DNA of 35,578 bases from Natroniella acetigena (GCF_023227745.1 NZ_JALKBX010000023.1:1-35578); one strand, 5' to 3'; counted from the first letter of the stretch, positions 1 to 7,819 are shown. The notes: generated from the letters alone by a model not told the origin. Program-made: numbers and translations.

Positions 1-24
1 TCCTTCAGTTCTAGTTATTATGAG

Positions 25-46
25 TTGCCTCCATAATACTAGGCAA
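25..46. repeat. Hairpin at presumed right end of the IS element
   Basis: Perfect 6-bp inverted repeat TTGCCT / AGGCAA with a 10-nt loop. It overlaps the tnpB stop codon at 39-41. Subterminal hairpins recognised by TnpA are a defining feature of IS200/IS605 ends; assignment as the right end is inferred from its position downstream of tnpB. Confidence 0.45.
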
Positions 47-1001
47 TTCTTTTTAAATTGCAACAAGTCGCACATTCCTTACCATACCATTCAGCTTTAT
101 AGTTTAAATAGTCAACGAATTTAGACCAAGATACATCAGAGATACTTTTTGCTAGTTTAGAATTTTTAAGCATACTCTTAACTTTTAAACTTTCAACTAC
201 TATTGTTTGGTTTTCACAAATTAATTTAGTCGAAAGTTTATGTAAGAAGTCTTTTCTAATATTAACTACTTTCTCGTATACTTTAGCTAATTTATTCTTT
301 ACTTTATACCAATTATTTGAACCTTCTTCTTTTTTAGCAAGTCTTTTATTTAGTCTAGCAATTTTATTTTCATATTTGGATAGAGTTCTAGGATTAGAAA
401 CCACTTCTTCATTAGAAGTAATTAGAAAGTCTTTCAAGCCTAAATCTATACCAATGGCTTTATCAGTTTGAGGTAGTTCTTCTACTTTTTCTTGAACACA
501 TACAGAAATATAGTATTTTCCTGTCTTAGATTTTCTAATAGTTACATTTTGAATTTCGCCTGTAACTTCTCTAGATTTTCTAAATCTTACCCAACCAAGT
601 TTAGGTAGTTTGATTTTATTATCTTTAATCTCAATACTTTCAGTTCCACTAGAACGCTTGAAATATTGAGTTCTATAAGATTGCTTATTATTCTTTTTAG
701 ATTTGAATTTAGGAAAACCACCTAAACCTTTAAAGAAACGCTTAAATGCTTTATCTAAATCTTTTAGAGATTGTTGTAAAGAAATGCTATCAACTTTTCT
801 CAACCAATTAAATTTTTTCTTTAGCTTAGGTAATTGCGTAGCAAATTTAGATGATAATAAGTATTTATCATCTTTAGATTGAGCTAGGAAGTGGTTAAAT
901 ACAAACCGAACACAACCTATATTTTTATTGATTAGCTCTTCTTGCTCTTTATTTGGTATAATTCTAAAACTATATGCTTTATCTACAATTTTGGTCTGCA
1001 T
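39..1001 (-). CDS. tnpB: RNA-guided endonuclease TnpB (IS605 OrfB), C-terminally truncated
   Basis: TnpB is the RNA-guided nuclease of IS200/IS605 elements and the ancestor of Cas12. The 320-residue product has the N-terminal OrfB helix-turn-helix region (YSFRIIPNKEQ at 10-20), a beta-barrel region with the GGFPKFK motif (94-100), RuvC-I (AIGIDLG, D186) and RuvC-II (IVVESL, E270). It then stops: after WYGKE (305-309) the sequence turns into an unrelated CATCCNLKRIA tail and ends at TAG. The expected CxxC...CxxC zinc ribbon and the third RuvC aspartate are absent, so nuclease activity is not expected. The start ATG follows a strong GGAGGTG site that overlaps the tnpA stop. A 3' deletion joining tnpB to the right end is the simplest reading. 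Confidence 0.85.
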   Translation of the reverse strand: MQTKIVDKAYSFRIIPNKEQEELINKNIGCVRFVFNHFLAQSKDDKYLLSSKFATQLPKLKKKFNWLRKVDSISLQQSLKDLDKAFKRFFKGLGGFPKFKSKKNNKQSYRTQYFKRSSGTESIEIKDNKIKLPKLGWVRFRKSREVTGEIQNVTIRKSKTGKYYISVCVQEKVEELPQTDKAIGIDLGLKDFLITSNEEVVSNPRTLSKYENKIARLNKRLAKKEEGSNNWYKVKNKLAKVYEKVVNIRKDFLHKLSTKLICENQTIVVESLKVKSMLKNSKLAKSISDVSWSKFVDYLNYKAEWYGKECATCCNLKRIA

Positions 1002-1012
1002 AATTCCACCTC

Positions 1013-1420
1013 CTAATTAGATTTTTGATTTTGAATATATCTCTTAATAGTATGAAAACTTACATTTTCGATTGTGCTTACAAAGTAGCCTTTACTCCAA
1101 AGAGAACCACAACAAGCATAGAATTTCTTTAATTTAGGATATTCTTTAAATAGCTTTATTGCAGAAATACTTTTTAAAGTCCTAACTATGTCAGTAGGTG
1201 CTACTGTTGGTTTGGCTGATAGAAAAATGTGTATATGGTCTGTCATTACTTCTAATTCTAAAATTTCATATTGATATTTATTGCATACATTAGCAAGAAT
1301 ATTTTTTAATGACTGTTCTATATCTCCCTGTATGACTTCAAATCTAAATTTAGGACACCATACAAGATGATACTGTAATAAATATCTACAATGACTTAAA
1401 CTTTTGTAATCATTACTCAT
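1013..1420 (-). CDS. tnpA: IS200-like Y1 transposase TnpA
   Basis: Single-strand transposase of the HUH family that cuts and joins the IS ends as single-stranded DNA. The 135-residue length is typical. The metal-binding HUH motif is seen as DHIHIF (H62, H64), and the catalytic tyrosine is Y128 in TIKRYIQNQ, so all active-site residues are present. The stop is TAG at 1013-1015 and overlaps the ribosome binding site of tnpB. The start ATG lies inside the end of the upstream 53-residue RHH-like gene (8-nt overlap), which suggests translational coupling. Confidence 0.93.
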   Translation of the reverse strand: MSNDYKSLSHCRYLLQYHLVWCPKFRFEVIQGDIEQSLKNILANVCNKYQYEILELEVMTDHIHIFLSAKPTVAPTDIVRTLKSISAIKLFKEYPKLKKFYACCGSLWSKGYFVSTIENVSFHTIKRYIQNQKSN

Positions 1421-1574
1421 CGCTATCTAGCTCATATTTTTCTTGTATAGCCCTACGCATTAGGTCTAAATAAGTCAATGTAGATTCTTCTTCAACAGAG
1501 TATATTCTTGCTAAATTTTCAATTTCATCTTTCCAGTTTTCAGGAATAGAAATATTAATTTGAACATTTTTCAT
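1413..1574 (-). CDS. Small ribbon-helix-helix-like protein upstream of tnpA
   Basis: A 53-residue frame starts with ATG at 1572-1574 behind a strong AAGGAGGG site and ends with TAA at 1413-1415, overlapping the tnpA start by 8 nt. It begins MKNVQINISIPENWKDEIE, a short strand with alternating residues followed by helices, as in the CopG/MetJ/Arc fold, and has an acidic C-terminus (ELDSDE). Such folds bind palindromic operators as dimers, and an 11-bp inverted repeat lies directly upstream (1590-1623), so an autorepressor of the IS operon is plausible. The fold is judged from the sequence pattern only. The start site, overlap and codon use make a real gene likely. Confidence 0.72.
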   Translation of the reverse strand: MKNVQINISIPENWKDEIENLARIYSVEEESTLTYLDLMRRAIQEKYELDSDE

Positions 1575-1589
1575 TAGTTATCCCTCCTT

Positions 1590-1623
1590 ACATATACATT
1601 ATGTCATAGTAGAATGTATATGT
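1590..1623. promoter_or_regulatory. Inverted repeat upstream of the RHH-like gene: candidate operator or IS left-end hairpin
   Basis: Perfect 11-bp inverted repeat ACATATACATT / AATGTATATGT separated by 12 nt, ending just upstream of the AAGGAGGG site of the small RHH-like gene. It could be the operator of that protein or the left-end hairpin recognised by TnpA; the sequence does not decide between them. Confidence 0.5.
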
Positions 1624-1694
1624 AAATAAGAGAAATTAGTTTTATAGGAAGTTGGAAGGATATTATATTTTTTAATCCAATATTTAATTGCATT

Positions 1695-1747
1695 AAAAAA
1701 TATCGGCATTCATCCAGAGGGCAAGCCCATCTGGTTTTCTGCCGATA
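1695..1747 (-). terminator. Terminator-like compound hairpin after the pyl operon
   Basis: On the minus strand an outer stem TATCGGCA / TGCCGATA encloses an inner stem CCAGA...TCTGG with GGGC / GCCC at its tip, and six Ts follow. It lies 72 nt after the stop of the last gene of the pyl operon. Forty bases of it (1719-1758) recur with one mismatch at 18121-18160. Confidence 0.65.
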
Positions 1748-1758
1748 AAATCTATAAC
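1719..1758 (-). repeat. 40-nt dispersed intergenic repeat, copy 1
   Basis: Identical to 18121-18160 except for one base. Both copies lie in the same orientation just downstream of minus-strand genes. Here it forms part of the compound terminator. Confidence 0.8.
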
Positions 1759-1818
1759 AGGTATTAACTACAATGAACTGAATTTTTCACAACATTAATT
1801 AAAGAGCTTAAAAAATTT

Positions 1819-2469
1819 TTAAAACATCTCTGCAGTAATCTCAGTATTAGAGCCAACAGTAATAAACTTTTCATCCCATTGACCATCACTATTAACCAAC
1901 TCATCTATTAACTTTAAAGTTCCCTCTAGTTCTTGATACTTAAAATCACAAAATTTAGCCGCCTTTTGAGTATAACTTCTATACTCTTCTATTTCATAAG
2001 CACCAGTATCTATTAAAGCTAGCTTACTATAATTTTTATAACATTCATTAAAAAGCCACTCACCTTGTTCTTTCCCATACTTCTCTACATACTCTTGATA
2101 CTCTCTATAAGGATCAGAACCTGATTCTATCCAGCCTTTAGTTAAATAATAAGTCCCTGGTTCTTCATGAAAAGCTTGATGATAAGCAAGATTTGAACCT
2201 AAAAAGACTCCAATACAGTCTTCTACTCTAGGTATAACCAGATTATATTCTCTACTATTAATCCCAATTGTTCCATTACTACATTTACCATAGCCAATTA
2301 ATAAGAGAGCGTAATCTCCACTTTCATCTATAGCCTGCTGCAATTGCTCAGTTAAATTTTCAGGAGTATTATGCAACTCATAATCTAAAAATTGACAGTC
2401 AAGTTCTTCTTTAGCTACTGCTTCAATTTCATCCTTCAAAACCTTACAAGCAATTATCTTCTTTTTCAT
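1819..2469 (-). CDS. DUF1638 family protein, last gene of the pyl operon
   Basis: A 216-residue soluble protein of the DUF1638 family, whose members tend to sit beside MttB-type methyltransferase and corrinoid genes. The family signature is visible as ALLLIGYGKCSNGTIGI (54-70) and an acidic/histidine-rich middle (FHEEPGTYYLTKGW). Its biochemical role is not established; conserved Cys and His residues (C63, H97, H100) suggest metal or corrinoid handling, which is inference. It follows pylD by 77 nt in the same orientation with a GGGGGTA-type site upstream, so it is probably co-transcribed with the pyrrolysine genes. The compound terminator lies beyond its stop. Confidence 0.8.
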   Translation of the reverse strand: MKKKIIACKVLKDEIEAVAKEELDCQFLDYELHNTPENLTEQLQQAIDESGDYALLLIGYGKCSNGTIGINSREYNLVIPRVEDCIGVFLGSNLAYHQAFHEEPGTYYLTKGWIESGSDPYREYQEYVEKYGKEQGEWLFNECYKNYSKLALIDTGAYEIEEYRSYTQKAAKFCDFKYQELEGTLKLIDELVNSDGQWDEKFITVGSNTEITAEMF

Positions 2470-2546
2470 CTTAGGGTACCCCCTTTAAAATCACCTCATT
2501 TATTAACTCATCTAGTTAATTCTTTCATATTTAAATTCTAAGTTTA

Positions 2547-3356
2547 TTATAAAGCTTCAAGCCCCATCACAGCTACCCCTAACTGCAAAGGATCATGAAT
2601 CAAGTTGCTCCCAACTTTATCGAGAGCCTCCCGAGTAAGACCTAAAGGTACACCAGGTGCTGCAATAAAGGTCTGAGCATCTATACAATCTGCTAAAATT
2701 GTATCACTAGCTGGTGTTGCTTCAATTATCAATTGATAATCTTTTAAGGCAGAAGCTGAATCTTCAATCAGCTTTACTTGAGACTTATACTTCTCCTTAA
2801 TAACCTCCATCTTTTCAGCCTCTAAATCATAAACCCCTACCGTAGCTCCCTCTTTAATTAAATACTTAACACTCTCACTACCAATTGGCCCTAAACCTAA
2901 CACCAAAACCGATTTATCCTTTAAACCATTACTTAGCTTACTTAAAGTACTCACATAAGCTTTAGCTGTAGCTTGATCATTGTTGACCCACTTTCTTTTA
3001 GTTAAATTCAAGGCTAAAAAAGTATTATCATCTGCCATAAATAAAAGATCTGCATTTCGTCTATAAGCTTCATCAATACCACTAAGATCAGTCTGCTCTG
3101 TAATAAAGGTTTCAAAACCAATAAACTTTAAAATTTCTGCTACTGCTTCACTAAATCCACCAATTAATCCCTGTCCTGTCGTTATCGGAATAATAGCTAC
3201 CTTCTTTTGTCGCAACATTTCTTCAGTATAATTAGTTCCAATTGTATAGTTAGCTAACCCTAATAAGTTACAACCGAGCTTCTCAGATAATTGTCGATCA
3301 TATGCTACTATTGTATCTGGTATATCTATTACTTGCTTAGATACTAGCCTGGTCAA
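2547..3356 (-). CDS. pylD: Pyrrolysine biosynthesis dehydrogenase PylD
   Basis: PylD is the last enzyme of pyrrolysine synthesis: it oxidises the 3-methylornithinyl-lysine made by PylC with NAD+, and the product cyclises to pyrrolysine. The 269-residue length is normal. The N-terminal half has the family-specific region with PITTGQGLIGGF (57-68), and a Rossmann NAD-binding loop follows (VLVLGLGPIG, 150-159). The start is TTG at 3354-3356, supported by GGAGGGG six bases upstream. It lies 29 nt after pylC and is the fifth gene of the operon. Confidence 0.95.
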   Translation of the reverse strand: MTRLVSKQVIDIPDTIVAYDRQLSEKLGCNLLGLANYTIGTNYTEEMLRQKKVAIIPITTGQGLIGGFSEAVAEILKFIGFETFITEQTDLSGIDEAYRRNADLLFMADDNTFLALNLTKRKWVNNDQATAKAYVSTLSKLSNGLKDKSVLVLGLGPIGSESVKYLIKEGATVGVYDLEAEKMEVIKEKYKSQVKLIEDSASALKDYQLIIEATPASDTILADCIDAQTFIAAPGVPLGLTREALDKVGSNLIHDPLQLGVAVMGLEAL

Positions 3357-3385
3357 GAGTATCCCCTCCAGTTTGAGAATTTAAA

Positions 3386-4537
3386 TCAATCAAAGATTGT
3401 TGGATCTGAAAATTTATCTAAAGAAAATTGATTTAGAATTTTAGTTAAGGCTCCATTTCTAGCTCTAAATACTTCTGCAAGAGAATCAGCAACAAATATT
3501 AATGTAGCAACCCACTCTCCAGTTGTAGAACTATAATTAGTTATAGCTTCAGTAGCTCCAAAAAAATCAGCTATAACTTCTAAATTATTGACTTCTGATA
3601 TAATATGCTCCCCACAAATTTTGATTTTTTCATCTGTCACCTTAATATGTTCATAAATAACTGACTTACCTAAATTTGGACTATTAACCTCTGTAATATT
3701 CCCTAAATATAAATCTGCCATAATCTCTACCATATTTAAACCTGTTCCATAAAAAACAGTAATTGGAGTCTGACTAGGAAAGCGTGCATCAATCTCTAAC
3801 ACCTTAACCTCTCCCTGCTCAACAATTACTTCTAAGTCCATAATTCCTTCTAAGGGAAGTTCACAAGCAATTACAGTACATATATCAGCTAGTTGTTTTT
3901 CTATCTTGTTATCTAAATCACTAGAATAAATGACCCTTTTACAATCAAAAAGTTCATCAAAATCAAGATAAGTCACTGCCAAAGGAAAGATCTTTCCCTT
4001 ATAAGCTACCACTTCCATTGAATAAGATGGTCCAGTTAAATATTTTTCAATGATTGGTGTTTTATCTAAAGTAGCTAAAACATTATTTAATTCTTCAAGG
4101 TTTGTTGCTTTATAAACCCCCTTACTTCCACTAGCTTGAGATGGTTTAATGATTAGAGGAAAGTTAGCTTCTGGCCAGTCCTTAATTTTGGGAACCCCTT
4201 TTTTAGTAAAAAACCTCTTAGATTCTTCTTTAGAACTTGAAATCTGATAAGATTGCCAATCAAATAAAATAGGTTGATTAATTTGTAAGTTTAGCTCTTC
4301 TAAAGCATTAAGAGCATCATTATCTTCTGTAGCAGGCAAGATCAAAGCAGCCCCTTTAATTCCTTCTAAAAACTTCTCTTTCTCTTCTACTATATTACAG
4401 ACTAAAAATTGATCAGCTAAATTTGCTGCTGGAACATCTCTTTTTTTATCAACTAATAAAACATCGTAGCCAGCTTTATGAGCTAAATAGGCAACCTCAA
4501 TCCCTTGTAATCCTCCACCAACTACAGCAACTTTCAA
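3386..4537 (-). CDS. pylC: Pyrrolysine biosynthesis ligase PylC
   Basis: PylC is an ATP-grasp ligase that joins (3R)-3-methyl-D-ornithine to the epsilon-amine of L-lysine. The 383-residue product starts with a Rossmann-like pre-ATP-grasp loop (MKVAVVGGGLQGIEVAY), has the ATP-grasp binding segment LIIKPSQASGSKGVY (128-142) and the metal-binding segment VLEIDARFPSQTP. Start is TTG at 4535-4537 behind a run of G residues; no better ATG is in frame. Stop is TGA. It follows pylB by 28 nt within the operon. Confidence 0.95.
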   Translation of the reverse strand: MKVAVVGGGLQGIEVAYLAHKAGYDVLLVDKKRDVPAANLADQFLVCNIVEEKEKFLEGIKGAALILPATEDNDALNALEELNLQINQPILFDWQSYQISSSKEESKRFFTKKGVPKIKDWPEANFPLIIKPSQASGSKGVYKATNLEELNNVLATLDKTPIIEKYLTGPSYSMEVVAYKGKIFPLAVTYLDFDELFDCKRVIYSSDLDNKIEKQLADICTVIACELPLEGIMDLEVIVEQGEVKVLEIDARFPSQTPITVFYGTGLNMVEIMADLYLGNITEVNSPNLGKSVIYEHIKVTDEKIKICGEHIISEVNNLEVIADFFGATEAITNYSSTTGEWVATLIFVADSLAEVFRARNGALTKILNQFSLDKFSDPTIFD

Positions 4538-4565
4538 GGTTAGCCCCCCTCACCAAAATAATTTT

Positions 4566-5672
4566 TTAACAACTTGATCTTTTAACGTCTTTTTTTATTG
4601 CTGAAATTCTTTCTTTATCTATCCATCTTTTGTATTCTTCTTTAGTAGCAATCTCTAAATCTAAATTTTTAATAATTTTTTTAACTCCTTGAACAGTTCG
4701 ATGACCTTCTTCAATATCCAATGTAGAGTTAGATACACCAGCTAAACCAGAACGCGGAGGAATAATTGAAGTAATTACATTTGCCCCTGCCATTAGTCGT
4801 TTCTCTAAACCCTTAATTCCATCGACATCTAAGGAAGCAGGAATTAATTTATCCTTTAAAACTAAACGTAATACTGCAATAACCAATAATTCCTTGGTTC
4901 GTGAGGGGGAAGTAGTGGGATATTCTTCCATTGGAGTCCCATTTTGAGCAACAAAGCTCATAACTCTACCTTGATGAACCCCTAACTCTTTCATTGTCAA
5001 AATTGAATTAACCCGATCTTTAATATCTTCTCCAACTCCTAATAAAATTCCATCTTCAATCAGCATCCCATTTTCTTTAGCAAAACTTTTAATCTCTAAT
5101 CTTTCCTTATACTCCTGCTCAAGCCGTAATTTTTGAAAGAGATCTTGATTATGTGTTTCTTGATAACAAGCATAAAAATCTGCTCCTGAATCTATTAAAT
5201 TAGTTACTTCCTCTCGAGGTAAAAGACCAGGAGAAATCATGACAGGAAGTTCTGTTTCTAACTTGATATCATTAACAAGATTAGCTAGTTTTTCAAAATT
5301 ATTTGTTTCATAAAATACTGGATCTTCTCCCATTGTTAAATCAATCAAGTGAACTCCAGAATCTGCAAGTGATTTAGAAATCTTAATTGTCTCCTCAACA
5401 GATTTTCTATAACGAGGACTTTGTTGATTAGAGTTGCGATAATAACAGAATGTACATTCATTTTTACAAAAGGTAGAAAAATATACAAATCCATATAGAA
5501 ATAATTCATTGCCAAAATAACGTCTTCTTATTTCTTGAGCTGTTTCAAATACTTGTTGAATTAAATCTTGATCCTCAAGGCTTAAAATTTGATGAATATC
5601 TTCTGGCTTTAAATCAACCCCATTTAAAGCTTTATTTAGAATACCTTCAATTTTGAAACTATTTTTAGTCAT
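4566..5672 (-). CDS. pylB: Methylornithine synthase PylB (radical SAM)
   Basis: PylB is a radical SAM mutase that rearranges L-lysine into (3R)-3-methyl-D-ornithine, the first step of pyrrolysine synthesis. The CxxxCxxC cluster motif is FCKNECTFCYYR (C69, C73, C76), within the N-terminal half of 368 residues. The layout resembles BioB/HydE-type radical SAM barrels, but the neighbouring pylSc and pylC, each within 30 nt, settle the identity. The start ATG has only a weak purine-rich site (GTGGGAAA) before it. Two cysteines seen elsewhere (C167 region and the C-terminal SSC) are not cluster ligands in the family. Confidence 0.95.
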   Translation of the reverse strand: MTKNSFKIEGILNKALNGVDLKPEDIHQILSLEDQDLIQQVFETAQEIRRRYFGNELFLYGFVYFSTFCKNECTFCYYRNSNQQSPRYRKSVEETIKISKSLADSGVHLIDLTMGEDPVFYETNNFEKLANLVNDIKLETELPVMISPGLLPREEVTNLIDSGADFYACYQETHNQDLFQKLRLEQEYKERLEIKSFAKENGMLIEDGILLGVGEDIKDRVNSILTMKELGVHQGRVMSFVAQNGTPMEEYPTTSPSRTKELLVIAVLRLVLKDKLIPASLDVDGIKGLEKRLMAGANVITSIIPPRSGLAGVSNSTLDIEEGHRTVQGVKKIIKNLDLEIATKEEYKRWIDKERISAIKKDVKRSSC

Positions 5673-5690
5673 TTTCCCACACCTTTACCA

Positions 5691-6527
5691 TTAAATGTTT
5701 AATCTAGCTCCATCTTGATAAATTAAACTTCGACCTACTCGCTTTATATTATTCAAATCTTCTTTACACATAACCAATCTTTCTAGACCAAAACCAACTC
5801 CAACCCACGGCTGACTAATATTCCATGCTCTATCTAAAGAATGAGGACCAATGGCAGCCGAACCAACCTCAACACCATCAACCATTACATCTATTGTCTT
5901 ATTATAAACAGCAGACTCCTCTTCCTCTAAATAATAGTCAAGCTCTAAAGTAGACATCAACTCTTCAATTAGTGATTTTAACCTAACACAAGGATCCCCT
6001 GTTGGCCCTAATTCAACTATATTAAGCATCGTAAATTCAGAAAGATGCTTACTTCCTCTTGATTCTTTACGAAAGCAAGGGCCAATTTCAAAAATTTTAA
6101 CTGGTTTAGATAAAGACCCTTCAAAATAACCGAGAAGATAATACAAGTTAGGAGCTAACATTGGTCGCAGACAATACTTTCCATCATCAACCCAGTAAAC
6201 TTGCTTCCATAATGGATGTTCTTCATTTATTCCCATCTTCTTTAAGTGCCCTTGAGCCAACTTAATTGGTGTTATAACCTCTGAAAATCCTAGTTGAGTA
6301 AGGCTATCAACTATCTTAAATTCATTCTTTCTTAAACTAGATTGATGTTTATGATCAATAAATTCAACTAGACGTCTTTGATTTTCCTTAATCAATTCTT
6401 GGTCGATTTCTCTAAATGCAGCTTCTCTTTCTTCTAAGGAAGCAAACTCTTCCTCAGTCTTAGCTACATACTCTCCTGTTAAATCTAGCTCAATTATTCT
6501 TTGCTGTTGAGTTTGAGTAAATTTCAT
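5691..6527 (-). CDS. pylSc: Pyrrolysyl-tRNA synthetase catalytic subunit PylSc
   Basis: Class II synthetase core that charges tRNA-Pyl with pyrrolysine; in bacteria it is separate from the tRNA-binding PylSn. The 278 residues contain motif 2 (KIFEIGPCFRKES, 144-156) and motif 3 (GVGFGLERL, 243-251). Pocket residues known from Methanosarcina PylS can be aligned by eye: Y129 (Y306), L132 (L309), N169 (N346), Y208 (Y384) and W241 (W417), while V171 replaces C348. The conserved Asn and Trp argue for pyrrolysine specificity. It starts 19 nt after the pylSn stop. Confidence 0.96.
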   Translation of the reverse strand: MKFTQTQQQRIIELDLTGEYVAKTEEEFASLEEREAAFREIDQELIKENQRRLVEFIDHKHQSSLRKNEFKIVDSLTQLGFSEVITPIKLAQGHLKKMGINEEHPLWKQVYWVDDGKYCLRPMLAPNLYYLLGYFEGSLSKPVKIFEIGPCFRKESRGSKHLSEFTMLNIVELGPTGDPCVRLKSLIEELMSTLELDYYLEEEESAVYNKTIDVMVDGVEVGSAAIGPHSLDRAWNISQPWVGVGFGLERLVMCKEDLNNIKRVGRSLIYQDGARLNI

Positions 6528-6546
6528 CTACTATGCCCCCAATAAA

Positions 6547-6870
6547 TTATTTGAAAGTAGTATTTCTATACTTTTCTAGCTTCCAGTCAGGAACAGCACA
6601 CCGCTTACAAGGCTCAACCATCCATTTATTCCTTAACCACCGTGCTGCCCGACTATTTTTAGAATTTTTTACAGTCAATTGGTGACCACAATGTAATAAG
6701 ATATCAGCATAAGTACTATTAATATCAATTGACTTAATCCCGTGCAATAATCCAACACGCGAAGGCCAAAGTTTAATTTTTTTTAATAGATAAAACAGAT
6801 CAGACTTCTTATGGAAGGTATATTTAGCTTGATTAGAATTTGGATGTTTAAATTTTTTCTTTGGACTCAT
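6547..6870 (-). CDS. pylSn: Pyrrolysyl-tRNA synthetase N-terminal subunit PylSn
   Basis: Small zinc protein that clamps tRNA-Pyl and assists PylSc. The 107 residues end in the family motifs: LWPSRVGLLHGIKS, LHCGHQL, NSRAARWLRN-like and CKRC. The zinc ligands known from the Methanosarcina N-terminal domain correspond to H43, C61, C88 and C91. A lysine-rich extension of about 25 residues precedes the domain. It is the first gene of the operon, directly before pylSc, the same order as in the fused archaeal PylS; many bacterial clusters place pylSn at the other end. Start ATG follows AAAGGAGAG. Confidence 0.94.
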   Translation of the reverse strand: MSPKKKFKHPNSNQAKYTFHKKSDLFYLLKKIKLWPSRVGLLHGIKSIDINSTYADILLHCGHQLTVKNSKNSRAARWLRNKWMVEPCKRCAVPDWKLEKYRNTTFK

Positions 6871-6947
6871 CTTATTAATCTCTCCTTTAAACCTCTAAGT
6901 AATAGAGGGAAAAATAAATAATTATTTTTAATTTATATGAATTTAAT

Positions 6948-6983
6948 AAATAACAGAGGAGAAAAATTTCTCCTCTGTTATTT
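6948..6983 (-). terminator. Strong hairpin between mttC and the pyl operon
   Basis: Near-perfect inverted repeat of at least 15 bp (AAATAACAGAGGAGA / TCTCCTCTGTTATTT) starting 17 nt after the mttC stop. The T-rich tail is interrupted on the minus strand, so termination may be partial. It separates the methyltransferase genes from pylSn, implying that the pyl operon has its own promoter in 6871-6947 or depends on readthrough. Confidence 0.7.
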
Positions 6984-6999
6984 ACTTAAATTAATTTTT

Positions 7000-7632
7000 T
7001 TATTTTACAAATTCTCTAGATATATCAGTAGCAGTACTTCCATCTGCAGCATAACCATCAGCACCAATCTCATTAGCAAAATCTTCACTGACCGGTGCTC
7101 CACCAACCATAACCTTAACTTGATCTCTAATTCCTGCTTCTTCTAACGACTTAATAGTCTCTTCCATAGCTGGCATAGTTGTAGTTAATAATGCCGATAA
7201 CCCAACAATATCAGGCTGATGCTCCTTAACAGCTTCTACAAATTCATCTGCTGTTACATCCACTCCTAAATCAATCACTTCAAATCCAGCCCCTTCTAAC
7301 ATCATTGCTACCAAATTCTTACCTATATCATGTAAGTCACCTTCTACAGTAGCCATAATTACAGTTCCAGCAGAACTGCTCTCCCCTTCTGTTAATAAAG
7401 GTTTAACTATATCCATTCCTCCATGCATTGCTTTAGCAGAAATTAAGACTTCTGGTACAAACATTTCATTCTTCTTAAATCTACCTCCTACAACATCCAT
7501 TCCAGCAACCAAACCTTCTTTAATGATCTGACTTGGTTCTATCCCTTCATCTACTAGTTCTTGAGTCAGTTCAGTCACTCCATCAATATTCCCTGCAATT
7601 ACTTCTTCAACAACCTTTTCCATTTTACTCAT
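7000..7632 (-). CDS. mttC: Trimethylamine corrinoid protein MttC
   Basis: MttC carries the corrinoid that accepts the methyl group from trimethylamine through MttB. The 210 residues show the N-terminal methionine-synthase-like helical cap (1-85) and the cobalamin-binding Rossmann domain with DLHDIG (D99, H101, G104: the DxHxxG motif that supplies the cobalt-ligating His), SAL (146-148) and GG (177-178). Start ATG follows a GGGGGG run. It lies 278 nt after mttB, with two hairpins in between. Dimethylamine or other corrinoid paralogues look similar; the neighbouring mttB supports trimethylamine. Confidence 0.92.
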   Translation of the reverse strand: MSKMEKVVEEVIAGNIDGVTELTQELVDEGIEPSQIIKEGLVAGMDVVGGRFKKNEMFVPEVLISAKAMHGGMDIVKPLLTEGESSSAGTVIMATVEGDLHDIGKNLVAMMLEGAGFEVIDLGVDVTADEFVEAVKEHQPDIVGLSALLTTTMPAMEETIKSLEEAGIRDQVKVMVGGAPVSEDFANEIGADGYAADGSTATDISREFVK

Positions 7633-7752
7633 TTTAATAACCCCCCCTAATTATACTTCAAACTATAATATATTATACCTAATTCCTAATCCACCAAATA
7701 ATTTCCAATACTCTTAAATTAATTTTGTAAATAAATTTATTAATAACAATTA

Positions 7753-7790
7753 CTAGCTAAAAGAAATGCACCTACATTCCTTTCAGCTAG
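7753..7790 (-). repeat. Intercistronic hairpin 1 between mttB and mttC
   Basis: A 16-bp near-perfect stem: on the minus strand CTAGCTGAAAGGAATG pairs with CATTTCTTTTAGCTAG around a 6-nt loop, with two weak positions. No T-run follows, so mRNA processing or differential stability of mttB and mttC is more likely than termination. Confidence 0.7.
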
Positions 7791-7819
7791 TATTGATATT
7801 ATTACTTCCTACTTTTCTT

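Larger units (their letters stand above)
1..1690 (-). mobile_element. IS200/IS605-family insertion sequence, outer limits approximate
   Basis: Three minus-strand genes (small RHH-like protein, Y1 transposase TnpA, TnpB) lie in one tight cluster. A perfect 6-bp hairpin at 25-46 (TTGCCT / AGGCAA, 10-nt loop) sits just past the tnpB stop where an IS605 right end is expected, and an 11-bp inverted repeat at 1590-1623 lies at the left-end side. The right end may extend past base 1, and the left boundary between about 1624 and 1690 is not visible, because this family makes no target duplications or terminal inverted repeats. TnpA looks intact while TnpB is truncated, so the element could still move. 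Confidence 0.75.

Noticed and set aside
39-41. Pyrrolysine readthrough of the tnpB stop to restore the missing C-terminus
   Set aside because: After the TAG only six codons follow before two TAA stops, and they do not resemble the TnpB zinc ribbon.
6937-7146. Plus-strand frame opposite mttC
   Set aside because: Antisense shadow of mttC running into the terminator hairpin, with no ribosome site and no recognisable protein features.
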